The notes below the pieces were generated by a model. The model ran no database searches and was not told the origin of the DNA. It saw only the letters and a list, made by a program, of their open reading frames with translations. From JBBSHS01 sp038232515 (GTDB lineage Bacteria > Actinomycetota > Acidimicrobiia > Acidimicrobiales > JAUJNH01), in assembly GCA_038232515.1 (NCBI GenBank), contig JBBSHS010000002.1, positions 1-61,315 on the forward strand: 61,315 nt of DNA, in the 5' to 3' direction. The first letter of the stretch is position 1; every line of letters begins with the position of its first letter. Positions 1 to 8,054 of the stretch are shown piece after piece. The position numbers and the translations under genes were made by a program.

Positions 1-180
1 CCGGCACTCGCGTCCCCGCTGCTCGCCATGGCCGCCTTCGTTGGCTTCTCGCGGGTGCACACCGGGTTGCACTACCCCTCCGATGTGGTCGCTGGCGCGC
101 TCATCGGCGTGGGGGTCGGTCTGGTCGGGCGCCGGATCGGGGCCCTTGGCGGCGGGACCTCCGTCGAGGCGCCATCGTGA
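1..180 (+). CDS. PAP2 family phosphatase, C-terminal part
   Basis: Only the last 59 residues are in the window; the gene begins upstream. The fragment contains SRVHTGLHYPSDVVAG, the third PAP2/acid-phosphatase signature (SR, then H, then D four residues on), followed by a hydrophobic helix and a short polar tail ending in TGA at 178-180. Family members are membrane proteins that remove phosphate from lipid phosphates or polyprenyl diphosphates; the substrate cannot be told from this piece. The stop overlaps a GTG at 177 that could start the next, now broken, gene, so the two were probably translationally coupled. Confidence 0.85.
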   Translation, partial: PALASPLLAMAAFVGFSRVHTGLHYPSDVVAGALIGVGVGLVGRRIGALGGGTSVEAPS

Positions 181-1100
181 GCCGCGCGGCTGTTCGACCC
201 AGGATCGGCGCTTGGGCGTTTCGGTGGCCGTCATGCTTCTCGCCGCGGTAATGGCGGGCGGCGGCGGCGGACAAGCCACCATTGCTACCCCTCTGCCCAC
301 CGCGCCCGAGCCGGCGGTATCGCCGCCGTCGAGTGACCGGCTTCCGGGCACGGTGCTGCCCCTGGCAGGCACGCCGGAGGGTGTCGCCGTGATCCGCTCG
401 GGGGCGGCGGCGGTAAGCGTGCGCGATCCGAACGCGCTCGTGCTGTTCGACCGGCCAACCCGACCGCCCAGCGGACCCTCCCGATGAGCGGATCGGCCCG
501 TCACCTGTTCCTCGGAGGGCCGGATGGGCCTGCTCGTCCCCCAGGAGTCCGACGATCGGTTCGTCGCCGTGGATCTGCCCAGCGGCCGCATCCTCGCCTC
601 GGTCCCCGTCGGCCGCCAGCCCCACGATTCCATCCAGGTCGGGCCGGACACCGTGTTCGTGGCCGACGAGCTGGCTGACACCATCCACATCGTGCGCGAT
701 GGCGTCGTCACCAAGGTGGTGGGTGCCCCCATCCAGCCCGGCGGGATGGCGTCGTCGCCGGACGGCTCTGTCATGGTCACCGTCGCGGTCCGGGGCCGGC
801 GGATCACCGCCTACCGCAACGACGGGTCGATCATCGGCAGCGCCAACTGCGGGGCCGGCCCGACCCATGCCGTCACCGGTGCCGGCGGCCTGTACTGGGT
901 GGTCGACACCAACGGAGGGGCGATCCTCGGCTTCAAGGTCGACGGGCAAGGGCCCCGCCAGGTGGCCCGTATCCCGGTCGGGGCCAAGCCCTATGGCATC
1001 GCCCATGACGACAGCCGCTCGACGCTGTGGATCACGCTGACCCCCACCAACCAACTGGTCGGCCTGCACCTGAAGGGCACGTCGATCACGTCGCGCACCC
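177..1100 (+). pseudogene. frameshifted and truncated beta-propeller (YncE-like) protein
   Basis: A propeller-type protein can be read only by changing frame. A possible GTG start overlaps the upstream stop at 177. A signal-like stretch (MLLAAVMAGG, near 233) and TPEGVAVI are in the second frame. The reading must then move near 450 to the frame with NPTAQRTLPMSG and back near 522 to the frame with LLVPQESDDRFVAVDLPSG. From there about 190 residues of blade-like repeats (VFVADELADTIHIV, GGMASSPDGSVMVTVAV, VGAKPYGIAHDDSRSTLWIT) run to about 1096, where the sequence becomes an integrase fragment in another frame and the tail is lost. Neighbouring core genes are intact, so decay is more likely than general sequencing error. 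The intact propeller at 2632 may be its paralogue. Confidence 0.7.
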
Positions 1101-1544
1101 GTCGAGCAGAAGAACTGGACCCATGTCCGACAGCTGGTCGGCTACCTCCGCTTCGACACTCCCGACGAACTCGCCGTTCTCAACGGGATCTGGGAGCTCG
1201 ACATGGGCTCCACCAACCTGCTCTTGGCCCAGCAGAAGCTGGTCTCCAAGCAACAACGGCGCCAAGGTCACCAACGGTACGACCGAGCAGCCACCCCCTG
1301 TCAGCGAATCCTCGACCACCAGGCCAGCACGGAGCCCTGTCGATCTCAGCTGCGAACGGCCATGGTCGGCGTCCATCCCGGGAACCTCTGCCGCCAGGTC
1401 CAGGCGCTCACCAGCCAGCTCGAACGCCTGGCGCTGACCAAGATCCCCGCACCTGCCAAGCCCCGTGTCAACATCGCCTTCAACCACCGCTCCCAGCCGG
1501 AGGTTCTACCTGAGGCAACGACTCAGCCTTCCCGGAGGATTTGA
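1101..1544 (+). mobile_element. IS integrase/transposase, C-terminal fragment
   Basis: The frame beginning VEQKNWTHVRQLVGYLRFDT matches the C-terminal part of rve-type actinobacterial integrases, with DELAVLNGIWELD, QQKLVSK, RYDRAATPCQRILDH and AKPRVNIAFN following in order. The N-terminal helix-turn-helix and the DDE catalytic core are absent. Around 1250-1275 the expected NGAKVT peptide lies in a different frame, so there is also a pair of compensating indels. The natural-looking stop is TGA at 1542. Just before and after it TGAGGCAAC is repeated (about 1512 and 1548), which may belong to the element end. The remaining DNA to 1819 holds no gene I can support. Confidence 0.7.
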
Positions 1545-1819
1545 CGTGAGGCAACAGGGAGGTGCGGCGGGGAGTGAACGGCCCGCCGTTGTCCGCCGCG
1601 ATGTCAACTCTGTCTGGCGGAAGGGCATATGAGGTGGGCGGCCAGGTGAGGGTGACTTCGTGGTAACCACGGCCCATACCGTCAGATCAGATCGCTAAGC
1701 CATATGGCTCGGCGCTGCCTGTTGAGTGATCGCTGAGTGGCCCCGCCAGCATGCAACAATCCCGGCTGTGACTCTCCTCGAACCTGGCGCAAACCTTGAC
1801 TCCGTAGGGTTGGACCATC

Positions 1820-2635
1820 GTGGAGCGTGATCAGGAGGTACTCACCCGTCGCCAACTGCTGCTGGGCGTGGCCGGTGCGGGTGCCCTGGCGGCCGGCTGC
1901 TCGGGGGGCGGAGGCCACGCTTCGGCGCCCACGACCACAGCCCCGGGCGCTCCGGGTGGTGGGGCGTTGCCCACGGTCACCACCATGGCCAGCGCCGCCG
2001 GCGCCGGCGCGGTCGACGGGGTGGCCGCCTACGTCTCCAACGGCCCGGCGACCGGTCGGTCGGTGGCTCTGACATTCCACGGTTCGGGGGAGGTGGCCCT
2101 CGTCGAGAGGCTTCTCGACGAGGCCAAGCAGGAGCAATGCCCGATCACAGTGTTCGTCGTCGGCCAGTGGTTGATGGCCAACCCGGCGGCCGGACGACGC
2201 ATGGTGGCCGACGGTCATGAACTGGCCAACCACACCTTCACCCACCCCAGTCTGTCCAGGCTGGGTGCGGCCGCCGTCGCCACGGAGATCACCGGCTGCC
2301 GCGACGCCCTGGGCCACGTCCTCGGATCGCCGGGCCGCTGGTTCCGTCCATCGGGCGTCGAGACCCGGCCCAGCGATCTCATCTTGAGCCAGTCGGTGGC
2401 GGCGGGCTACCCCACGGTCATCGGGTTCGATGTCGATCCCATGGACTACAAGGACCCGGGGGCCGACGCCGTGGCCAGTCGGACCATCGCCGGGCTACAC
2501 GGCGGCGCCATCGTCAGCCTCCACACCGGCCACGCCGGCACCGTGGCCGCGTTGCCCCGCATCGTCGCCGCCGTGCGCAGCCGGGGCCTCGAACCGGTCA
2601 CGGTGAGTGACCTGCTCGGTCCTCCCCACCCGTGA
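1820..2635 (+). CDS. Tat-exported lipoprotein with polysaccharide deacetylase (NodB) fold, degenerate motif 1
   Basis: 271 residues. The N terminus has a twin-arginine pattern (TRRQLLLGVAG) and a lipobox LAAGC with Cys27, so a Tat lipoprotein on the outer face of the membrane is expected. A Gly/Thr/Pro-rich linker runs to about residue 75, then the CE4/NodB domain. Motif 2 is intact (NHTFTHP, His138 and His142), motif 3 is RPSG (usually RPPYG), and FDVDPMDY and SLHTG match motifs 4 and 5. Motif 1, normally TFDDG with the catalytic base and a metal ligand, reads TFHGSG at 85-90, so both Asp are missing. The family removes N-acetyl groups from cell-wall sugars; this copy may be inactive or use altered chemistry. 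Start GTG 1820 is the only good upstream start. Confidence 0.8.
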   Translation: MERDQEVLTRRQLLLGVAGAGALAAGCSGGGGHASAPTTTAPGAPGGGALPTVTTMASAAGAGAVDGVAAYVSNGPATGRSVALTFHGSGEVALVERLLDEAKQEQCPITVFVVGQWLMANPAAGRRMVADGHELANHTFTHPSLSRLGAAAVATEITGCRDALGHVLGSPGRWFRPSGVETRPSDLILSQSVAAGYPTVIGFDVDPMDYKDPGADAVASRTIAGLHGGAIVSLHTGHAGTVAALPRIVAAVRSRGLEPVTVSDLLGPPHP

Positions 2636-3816
2636 ACAACAGACGCAGCCTGGTCGTGGTCGCCGCCGCTCTGCTGGTGGGTGCCGCCTGCTCGTCCGGC
2701 AGGGCCACCAGCGCGCAGTCGAACGGTGGGGGCCGGGATCGGGCCGGGAACGGCGGCTCGGCGGTCGGCCCTCCGGGTCGGATCGAGAGCGGGATGCCCC
2801 TGATCACCGCGCCCAAAGGCCCGACCGACGTGTACGACCACACCCGGCCAGGCCAGCTGAGCCCGGCTGTGGACGGCGTCCCCAGTCGTGTCTACGTGCC
2901 CAACAGCGAGTCGAACACTGTGGACGTCATAGACCCAGCCACCTTTTCCGTCGTCGACCACTTCCCGGTGGGGGTGCTGCCCCAGCACGTGACCCCGTCG
3001 TGGGACCTCAAGACGCTCTACGTCGACAACGACTCCGGCAACAGCTTGACGCCCATCGACCCGGCGACGGGACGTCCCGGATCGCCCATACCGGTCGAGG
3101 ACCCTTACAACCTCTACTTCACGCCCGACGGGAAAAGAGCCGTCGTCGTGGCCGAGAAACTGCGTCGCCTGGACTTCCGCGACCCCCATACGTTCCAGGT
3201 GGTCAAGAGCCTGCAGGTGCCGTGCCAGGGGGTCGACCACGCCGACTTCACCGCTGACGGGTCCATCATGATCGTCAGCTGCGAGTTCTCCGGCGAGCTG
3301 CTCGAGATCGACCTCGACGCCATGGCGTTGCGGGGCGTGCTCCACGTCGGTGCCATGCCCCAGGACGTCAAGCTGAGCCCGGACGGCCGGGTCGTGTACG
3401 TGGCCGACGGCAGGAACGGGGTGGATGTGATCGACCCGGTGCAACTGCGCCAGATCGGCTTCATCCCCACGGGGAAGAATGCCCACGGGTTGTACATCAG
3501 CCGCGACTCCAAGGTCATGTACGTCTCCAACCGGGGGGCCAAGGGCGCTCGTGAGGGCACCGTGTCGGTGGTCGACCTGCCCAGCCGGACGGTGTCGGCC
3601 ACGTGGCCGATCGGAGGAAGTCCCGACATGGGTGGAGTCTCTGCCGACGGCACCCAGCTTTGGCTGAGCGGCCGCTACGACGAGGCGGTCTACGTCATCG
3701 ACACGAGCAGCGGGGCCCTACTCCACACCATCAAGGTGGGCAAGGGCCCGCACGGCCTCTGTGTCTTCCCCCAGCCCGGGCGCTACTCCATCGGCCACAC
3801 CGGCGTCTTCCGTTAG
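2632..3816 (+). CDS. secreted beta-propeller (YncE-like, YVTN-type) lipoprotein
   Basis: 394 residues starting at a GTG that overlaps the stop of the deacetylase-like gene (GTGA), so the two are coupled. The signal peptide ends in a lipobox (LVGAAC). The mature part has 40-45 residue blades with recurring patterns: VYVPNSESNTVDVIDPAT, LYVDNDSGNSLTPIDPATG, VVYVADGRNGVDVIDP, MYVSNRGAKGAREGTVSVVD and VYVIDTSSGALLHTIKVG. These are typical of seven-bladed YVTN/YncE propellers, which serve as extracytoplasmic binding or redox-linked scaffolds; no catalytic residues are recognisable. The pairing with a cell-wall deacetylase-like lipoprotein suggests a cell-envelope role, which is inference. Family confidence is high, function unknown. 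Confidence 0.82.
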   Translation: MNNRRSLVVVAAALLVGAACSSGRATSAQSNGGGRDRAGNGGSAVGPPGRIESGMPLITAPKGPTDVYDHTRPGQLSPAVDGVPSRVYVPNSESNTVDVIDPATFSVVDHFPVGVLPQHVTPSWDLKTLYVDNDSGNSLTPIDPATGRPGSPIPVEDPYNLYFTPDGKRAVVVAEKLRRLDFRDPHTFQVVKSLQVPCQGVDHADFTADGSIMIVSCEFSGELLEIDLDAMALRGVLHVGAMPQDVKLSPDGRVVYVADGRNGVDVIDPVQLRQIGFIPTGKNAHGLYISRDSKVMYVSNRGAKGAREGTVSVVDLPSRTVSATWPIGGSPDMGGVSADGTQLWLSGRYDEAVYVIDTSSGALLHTIKVGKGPHGLCVFPQPGRYSIGHTGVFR

Positions 3817-3887
3817 CGCCTCGTCTCGGAGGTCGCCGCAGGAGAGGCCCGGCCCGCAAGCCGAGGTGGATCGGTAACGTCGTCCCC

Positions 3888-4595
3888 ATGTGTGGGCGCT
3901 ACGTTGCCGCCACCCCGCCGGCCGAGCTGGCTGCCCAGCTGGGAGTCACCGAAGTCAGGGCTGACGATCTCGGGCCCCGCTACAACGTCGCGCCCACGCT
4001 GCCGGTGTATGCGGTTGCCGAATCACACGGCATCCGGGCGCTGGGGACCTTCCGGTGGGGCTTGGTTCCCAGCTGGGCCAAAGACGCATCCATCGGCAGC
4101 AAGCTCATCAACGCGCGAGCCGAATCGGTGGCCGACAAACCTGCCTTCCGCAACGCCCTGGGCCGGCGTCGTTGCCTCATACCGGCCGACGGTTTCTACG
4201 AATGGCAACGCTTAGGGTCCAAACCGAAACAGCCTTTCTATCTGCGGGCGGCAGACGGGAAGCCACTCGTGTTCGCCGGACTGTGGGAGGTGTGGCGTGA
4301 CCCGCAGGGCCCCGACGCCGATCCTTTGCGGACGTGCACGATCATCACCACTGGCGCCAACGCCGAGGCCGGTCGGGTCCACGACCGTATGCCGGTGCTG
4401 CTGCCCCCGCCGACGTGGGACGCGTGGCTCGACCGGGACAACCACGACGTGGCCTCCCTCCACGGCCTGCTGGTCCCGGCTCCTGACGGTGCCCTGGCAG
4501 TGCAGCCGGTGTCCAACACCGTGAACGACGTGCGTCACGAGGGTGCCGACCTGCTCGACGCCCCTGAGGAGCAGGAGCAACAGCAGTCGCTCTGA
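3888..4595 (+). CDS. SRAP domain protein (HMCES/YedK family)
   Basis: 235 residues. The protein begins MCGRY, leaving Cys2 as the N-terminal nucleophile after Met removal. The other SRAP residues are present: Asn33 in RYNVAP, Glu105 in DGFYEW, and His165 in RVHDRMP. WGLVPSWAKD and INARAES are also family hallmarks. SRAP proteins form a thiazolidine crosslink with abasic sites in single-stranded DNA and protect them during replication. The ATG at 3888 is fixed because Cys must be residue 2. It converges with dxs; the 132 bases between them hold no clear feature. Confidence 0.93.
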   Translation: MCGRYVAATPPAELAAQLGVTEVRADDLGPRYNVAPTLPVYAVAESHGIRALGTFRWGLVPSWAKDASIGSKLINARAESVADKPAFRNALGRRRCLIPADGFYEWQRLGSKPKQPFYLRAADGKPLVFAGLWEVWRDPQGPDADPLRTCTIITTGANAEAGRVHDRMPVLLPPPTWDAWLDRDNHDVASLHGLLVPAPDGALAVQPVSNTVNDVRHEGADLLDAPEEQEQQQSL

Positions 4596-4727
4596 CAGTG
4601 GGGGCATCAGAGCCTGTGCTCTGCACGAGCCGTCACCGGCTGTCCTTCGCAGCAGAGAATGGAGATCCAATCAGCCGGCGCCAATGCGGACCGTGGTTGG
4701 CCGACGAGCCCGAGGGGGGCCGGGCCC

Positions 4728-6614
4728 TCAGGTCAGGGGATCGCGCAGGGCGGCGAGGATGGTGGCGGCCACGCCTTCGCCGTCGAGACCCAGGCGGGCG
4801 AGGATGGCCGCCACCTTGGCGTGGGGGATGTACTCCGACGGCGTACCGAGCACGAGGACGGAGGGCTCCTGGGCCAGTGAGGCGACGTGGTCGGCGATGG
4901 CCTGTTGGATGAAGGCGCCGGCACCACCCACGCGCATCCCGTCCTCGACGGTTACGACGAGACGATGGCGGCCGGCGTCGGCGATCATGCGTGGGTCGAG
5001 GGGCCGCACCACCCGTACGTCCCATACGGTGGCCGACACGCCATCGGCAGCCAGCTTGTCGGCTGCGTCTTCGGCGGCCTCGACCATCTTGCCCACAGCC
5101 AGGATGCAGACATCGGCCGGCTCATCGCTGTCGGCACCCCGCAACTGTTGGGCCGACAGGCCGTGGCCCACCCGATCCGGCGGGACCTGACGAGCGGCGC
5201 CATTGGGGAAGCGCAGCACCGCCGGACCGTCCATGCTCAGGGCCTCGGTGAGCATGGTCGGTACTTCTTGGGCCGATGATGGGGCGAAGACGGCCATGGT
5301 GGGGATCTTGAGGCACAGGCCCAGGTCGAGCACACCATGGTGACTGGCACCGTTGTCGCCCGTGATGCCGGCTCTGTCCAAGGCGAACACGACCGGCAGG
5401 CGGTGCATGCCGACGTCGAGATTGGCCTGGTCGAAGCACCGGCTGAAGAAGGTCGAGTAGACCGCCACCACGGGTTTCAGGCCACCCATGGCCATGCCTG
5501 CGGCCAGGGTGGCGGCGTGCTGCTCGGCGATGCCCACATCATGGAAGCGGTCGGCAAAGTGGGCCTGGAAGGGCAGTAGCCCGGTGGGACCGGGCATGGC
5601 TGCGGTGATGGCGTGGATGGTGTGGTCGGCCGTCGCCGCGGCCAGGAGTGCGTCGCTGAAGGCCTGGGTGTACCCCTTGGGCGACGCCCACCCCACGGGT
5701 GGGCCGAGCTCGGGATCGAAGACGGGAGCGTCGTGCAGGCATTTCTCGTCGTCGTCCTCGGCCGGTGCGTAGCCACGGCCCTTCTGGGTGACGGCGTGGA
5801 CGACGACGGGGCCGTCGTGGGCGGCGGCCGAGCGCAGGGCCAGCTCGAGAGCCTCGACGTCATGGCCGTCGACGGGCCCGAGGTAGCGGACCCCCAGAGC
5901 CTCGAAGAAGTCGTCGGGCTCGATGACCTCGCGCAGGGCGGCCCGGACGGCCTCCAGGCCGGCCGAGGCGTAGCGGCCCACGGCCGGGAAGGACTTGAGC
6001 ATCCGGTGGGCCCGGTCCCGGTGGCGCACATAGGAGGGGCGCATGCGCAACTTGATCAGCGGCGTCGTCAGGCGGCTCACCGTGGGGGCATAGGAACGGC
6101 CGTTGTCGTTGAGCAGGATCACCACCCGGGTGCCGGAGTGGCCGATGTTGTTGAGGGCCTCGTAGGCCATGCCACCGGTCATGGAGCCGTCGCCGATGAC
6201 CGCCACCACGCGACGGTCGGTGGCCCTGGTGGCCACCGCCAGTCCGTGGGCGTAGCTCAGGATGGTGGAGGCGTGGGAGTTCTCGACCCAGTCGTGCTCG
6301 CTCTCGGCCCGGTTGGGATAGCCGGACAGACCGCCCTCTTGGCGCAGAGTGTCGAACAGGTCCCTTCGCCCGGTGACGATCTTGTGGGGATAGGCCTGAT
6401 GGCCGGTGTCCCACAGCAGGATGTCGTGCGGGGAGTCGAACACCCGGTGGGCGGCCAGGGTCAGCTCCACGGCACCGAGGTTGGACCCCAGGTGCCCGCC
6501 GGTGAGGCTGACGGCCCGGACGATGAACGTACGCATCTCCTTGGCCAGCTGGTCGAGCTGCCGGATGCTGAGGCAGCGGAGGTCTGCTGGGCTCGAGACC
6601 GTCTCCAAGAGCAT
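4728..6614 (-). CDS. dxs: 1-deoxy-D-xylulose-5-phosphate synthase
   Basis: 628 residues, normal length. It condenses pyruvate and glyceraldehyde 3-phosphate to DXP, the first step of the MEP isoprenoid pathway. The thiamine diphosphate motif is GDGSMTGGMAYEALNN (residues 141-156). SLTGGHLGSNLGAVELT near the N terminus, GHQAYPHKI, and GITGDNGASHHGVLDL in the transketolase pyrimidine domain are standard. The C-terminal transketolase domain is complete. It diverges from the carotenoid block starting at 6690 and would supply its isoprenoid precursors. The dxs-crtYc gap is only 75 bases and must hold both promoters; no confident boxes were found. Confidence 0.97.
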   Translation of the reverse strand: MLLETVSSPADLRCLSIRQLDQLAKEMRTFIVRAVSLTGGHLGSNLGAVELTLAAHRVFDSPHDILLWDTGHQAYPHKIVTGRRDLFDTLRQEGGLSGYPNRAESEHDWVENSHASTILSYAHGLAVATRATDRRVVAVIGDGSMTGGMAYEALNNIGHSGTRVVILLNDNGRSYAPTVSRLTTPLIKLRMRPSYVRHRDRAHRMLKSFPAVGRYASAGLEAVRAALREVIEPDDFFEALGVRYLGPVDGHDVEALELALRSAAAHDGPVVVHAVTQKGRGYAPAEDDDEKCLHDAPVFDPELGPPVGWASPKGYTQAFSDALLAAATADHTIHAITAAMPGPTGLLPFQAHFADRFHDVGIAEQHAATLAAGMAMGGLKPVVAVYSTFFSRCFDQANLDVGMHRLPVVFALDRAGITGDNGASHHGVLDLGLCLKIPTMAVFAPSSAQEVPTMLTEALSMDGPAVLRFPNGAARQVPPDRVGHGLSAQQLRGADSDEPADVCILAVGKMVEAAEDAADKLAADGVSATVWDVRVVRPLDPRMIADAGRHRLVVTVEDGMRVGGAGAFIQQAIADHVASLAQEPSVLVLGTPSEYIPHAKVAAILARLGLDGEGVAATILAALRDPLT

Positions 6615-6689
6615 GCACCGGCCACCCTATAGGCCGGCGGCCCGGTAGGTTCGGCGGAGATGGCGCCCCGTCCGGTGTACTGATCCGGC

Positions 6690-7010
6690 GTGGCCGTCGA
6701 CCGCTACCAGTATCTCCTGCTCCTGGCCCTGTGCCTGGTGGTGACCCTGCCCCTCGAGGTGCTGCTGGGAGTGCGGGTGTGGCGAGAGCCCCGCCGGCTG
6801 CTGGCGGCGGTGGCGCCGGCCACGGTCGCCTTCTCGATCTGGGACGTCGTGGCCATCAGGGGCCGCTTGTGGTCGTATTCGCCCCGGTACACCACCGGGT
6901 GGACCGTGGGGTTCGGGCTACCCGTCGAGGAGCTCGCCTTCTTCGTCGTGATCCCGGTGTGCGGGGTGCTGACCCTCGAAGCGGTCCGCGTCCGCCTACG
7001 GCGGCGGTAG
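6690..7010 (+). CDS. crtYc: lycopene cyclase subunit, CrtYc-type
   Basis: 106 residues, small and hydrophobic with three predicted membrane helices. The motif PVEELAFFVVIP (78-89) is the signature of the lycopene cyclase domain found in actinobacterial heterodimeric cyclases and in the N-terminal half of fungal fused enzymes. With the next gene it should cyclise lycopene ends to beta-ionone rings in the membrane. GTG start; ten bases separate its stop from crtYd. Assignment as c rather than d rests on order and the PVEELAFF variant. Confidence 0.88.
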   Translation: MAVDRYQYLLLLALCLVVTLPLEVLLGVRVWREPRRLLAAVAPATVAFSIWDVVAIRGRLWSYSPRYTTGWTVGFGLPVEELAFFVVIPVCGVLTLEAVRVRLRRR

Positions 7011-7020
7011 GACGGCGCCT

Positions 7021-7365
7021 GTGCACGCCTACACCCTCGGGGCGGTGGGATCGGTGATGGCGGTGGTGGCGCTCGAGCTGGCCTGGCTGCGCACCGGGCT
7101 TCTGGGCCGGCGCACGTACTGGATCGCCATGGCCATCGTCGTGTTCTTCCAGTGCCTGGCCGACGGGTGGCTGACCAAGCTGTCAGCGCCCATCGTCATC
7201 TATGCCGGAGGCCATTTCTCGGGCCTGCGGCTACCGTGGGACATCCCGGTGGAGGACTTCGCCTTCGGTTGGGCCCTCGTCACGCTGAGCCTGGTGCTGT
7301 GGGAGCGCCAGTCGACCCCGGCCGACGCGACCCCGGCACCCGACCCGTTGGTGCGTAGGCTCTGA
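7021..7365 (+). CDS. crtYd: lycopene cyclase subunit, CrtYd-type
   Basis: 114 residues with three hydrophobic segments and the paired signature DIPVEDFAFG (about 74-83), the partner of the PVEELAFF motif in the preceding subunit. The two are expected to act as a heterodimer converting lycopene to cyclic carotenoids. GTG start at 7021. The C-terminal 20 residues are polar and Pro/Asp-rich. It lies three bases before the hydroxylase gene, so crtYc-crtYd-crtZ look like one transcript. Confidence 0.88.
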   Translation: MHAYTLGAVGSVMAVVALELAWLRTGLLGRRTYWIAMAIVVFFQCLADGWLTKLSAPIVIYAGGHFSGLRLPWDIPVEDFAFGWALVTLSLVLWERQSTPADATPAPDPLVRRL

Positions 7366-7368
7366 GGC

Positions 7369-7881
7369 ATGTCGACGCTGAACGTGGCGCTGATTTTCGT
7401 CGGTGCGTTCTGCGTGATGGAGCCGGTCACCTACCTGGCCCACCGCTTCGTCATGCACGGCATCGGCTGGGCGCTGCACCGCTCCCACCACGCCGCCGCC
7501 GCCGGCCGCTTCGAGGCCAACGACGCCTTCCCCCTCGTCTTCGGCTCGTTGACCGTGCTGGCCATGGCCGTCGGGTTCAATGTGTCGTCGTTGCGGTTCC
7601 TCGTGGCCCTGACGGCCGGCATCACGCTGTACGGCGCTGCCTACGGCTTCGTGCACGACGTCTACATCCACGGCCGTCTCGGCCTGTGGCCCCGCCTGCC
7701 CGGCAGTCCGGTGCTCGAGCGCCTGCGCTGGGCCCACGGCCTGCACCACCGCTACGGCGGCGAGCCGTACGGCATGCTCGTGCCGATCGTGCCGCGGGCG
7801 CTCCGCTCCCGCGCCGCTGGCGCCGTCCTCGGCGGCCATCGCTCCGCTCGGCCGCCTGCGGCGGGGAAGGCCCGAGCCTAA
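7369..7881 (+). CDS. crtZ: beta-carotene hydroxylase
   Basis: 170 residues. The four histidine clusters of the CrtZ/fatty-acid hydroxylase superfamily are all visible: HRFVMH (25-30), HRSHH (37-41), HDVYIH (96-101) and HGLHHRYGGEPYG (123-135). They bind a di-iron centre that hydroxylates the 3 and 3' carbons of beta-carotene, giving zeaxanthin. Hydrophobic stretches between them cross the membrane. The last ~25 residues (SRAAGAVLGGHRSARPP onward) are unlike the family and are encoded by hairpin-rich DNA next to the dispersed repeat at 7891, so the original stop may have been displaced by repeat-like DNA. Confidence 0.92.
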   Translation: MSTLNVALIFVGAFCVMEPVTYLAHRFVMHGIGWALHRSHHAAAAGRFEANDAFPLVFGSLTVLAMAVGFNVSSLRFLVALTAGITLYGAAYGFVHDVYIHGRLGLWPRLPGSPVLERLRWAHGLHHRYGGEPYGMLVPIVPRALRSRAAGAVLGGHRSARPPAAGKARA

Positions 7882-7890
7882 AGGCATTTT

Positions 7891-7996
7891 GGAGCTCGCT
7901 GCGCTCGCCCTCATCTCCGTTCGCCTTCGGCGGAGCCGGCGGCGAACCTGTGGGGGCAAGGCCCCCACGCCCCCATCGGGGGCTGCGCCCCCGAAA
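7891..7996. repeat. multi-hairpin dispersed repeat, copy 1
   Basis: Begins GGAGCTCGCTGCGCTCGCCC, shared with the copy at 41329 apart from one base, then a series of hairpins: TTCGCC with GGCGAA, GTGGGGGC with GCCCCCAC around an AAG loop, and GGGGGC with GCCCCC around TGC. The second copy has different bases in several stems but keeps pairing. It sits between the convergent ends of crtZ and crtB, so it may also act as a bidirectional terminator. The bases from here to 8054 hold no gene. Confidence 0.65.
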
Positions 7997-8054
7997 CACC
8001 CAGAACCGGCAAGGCCAAGGCAAGGGCCCCCACGCCCCCTTCGGGACTTGGCCT

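Noticed and set aside
1790..1819. Promoter TTGACT before the NodB-type gene, possibly MerR-like spacing
   Set aside because: A TTGACT hexamer is present at 1797 but no convincing -10 element follows at either 17 or 19 bases before the start.
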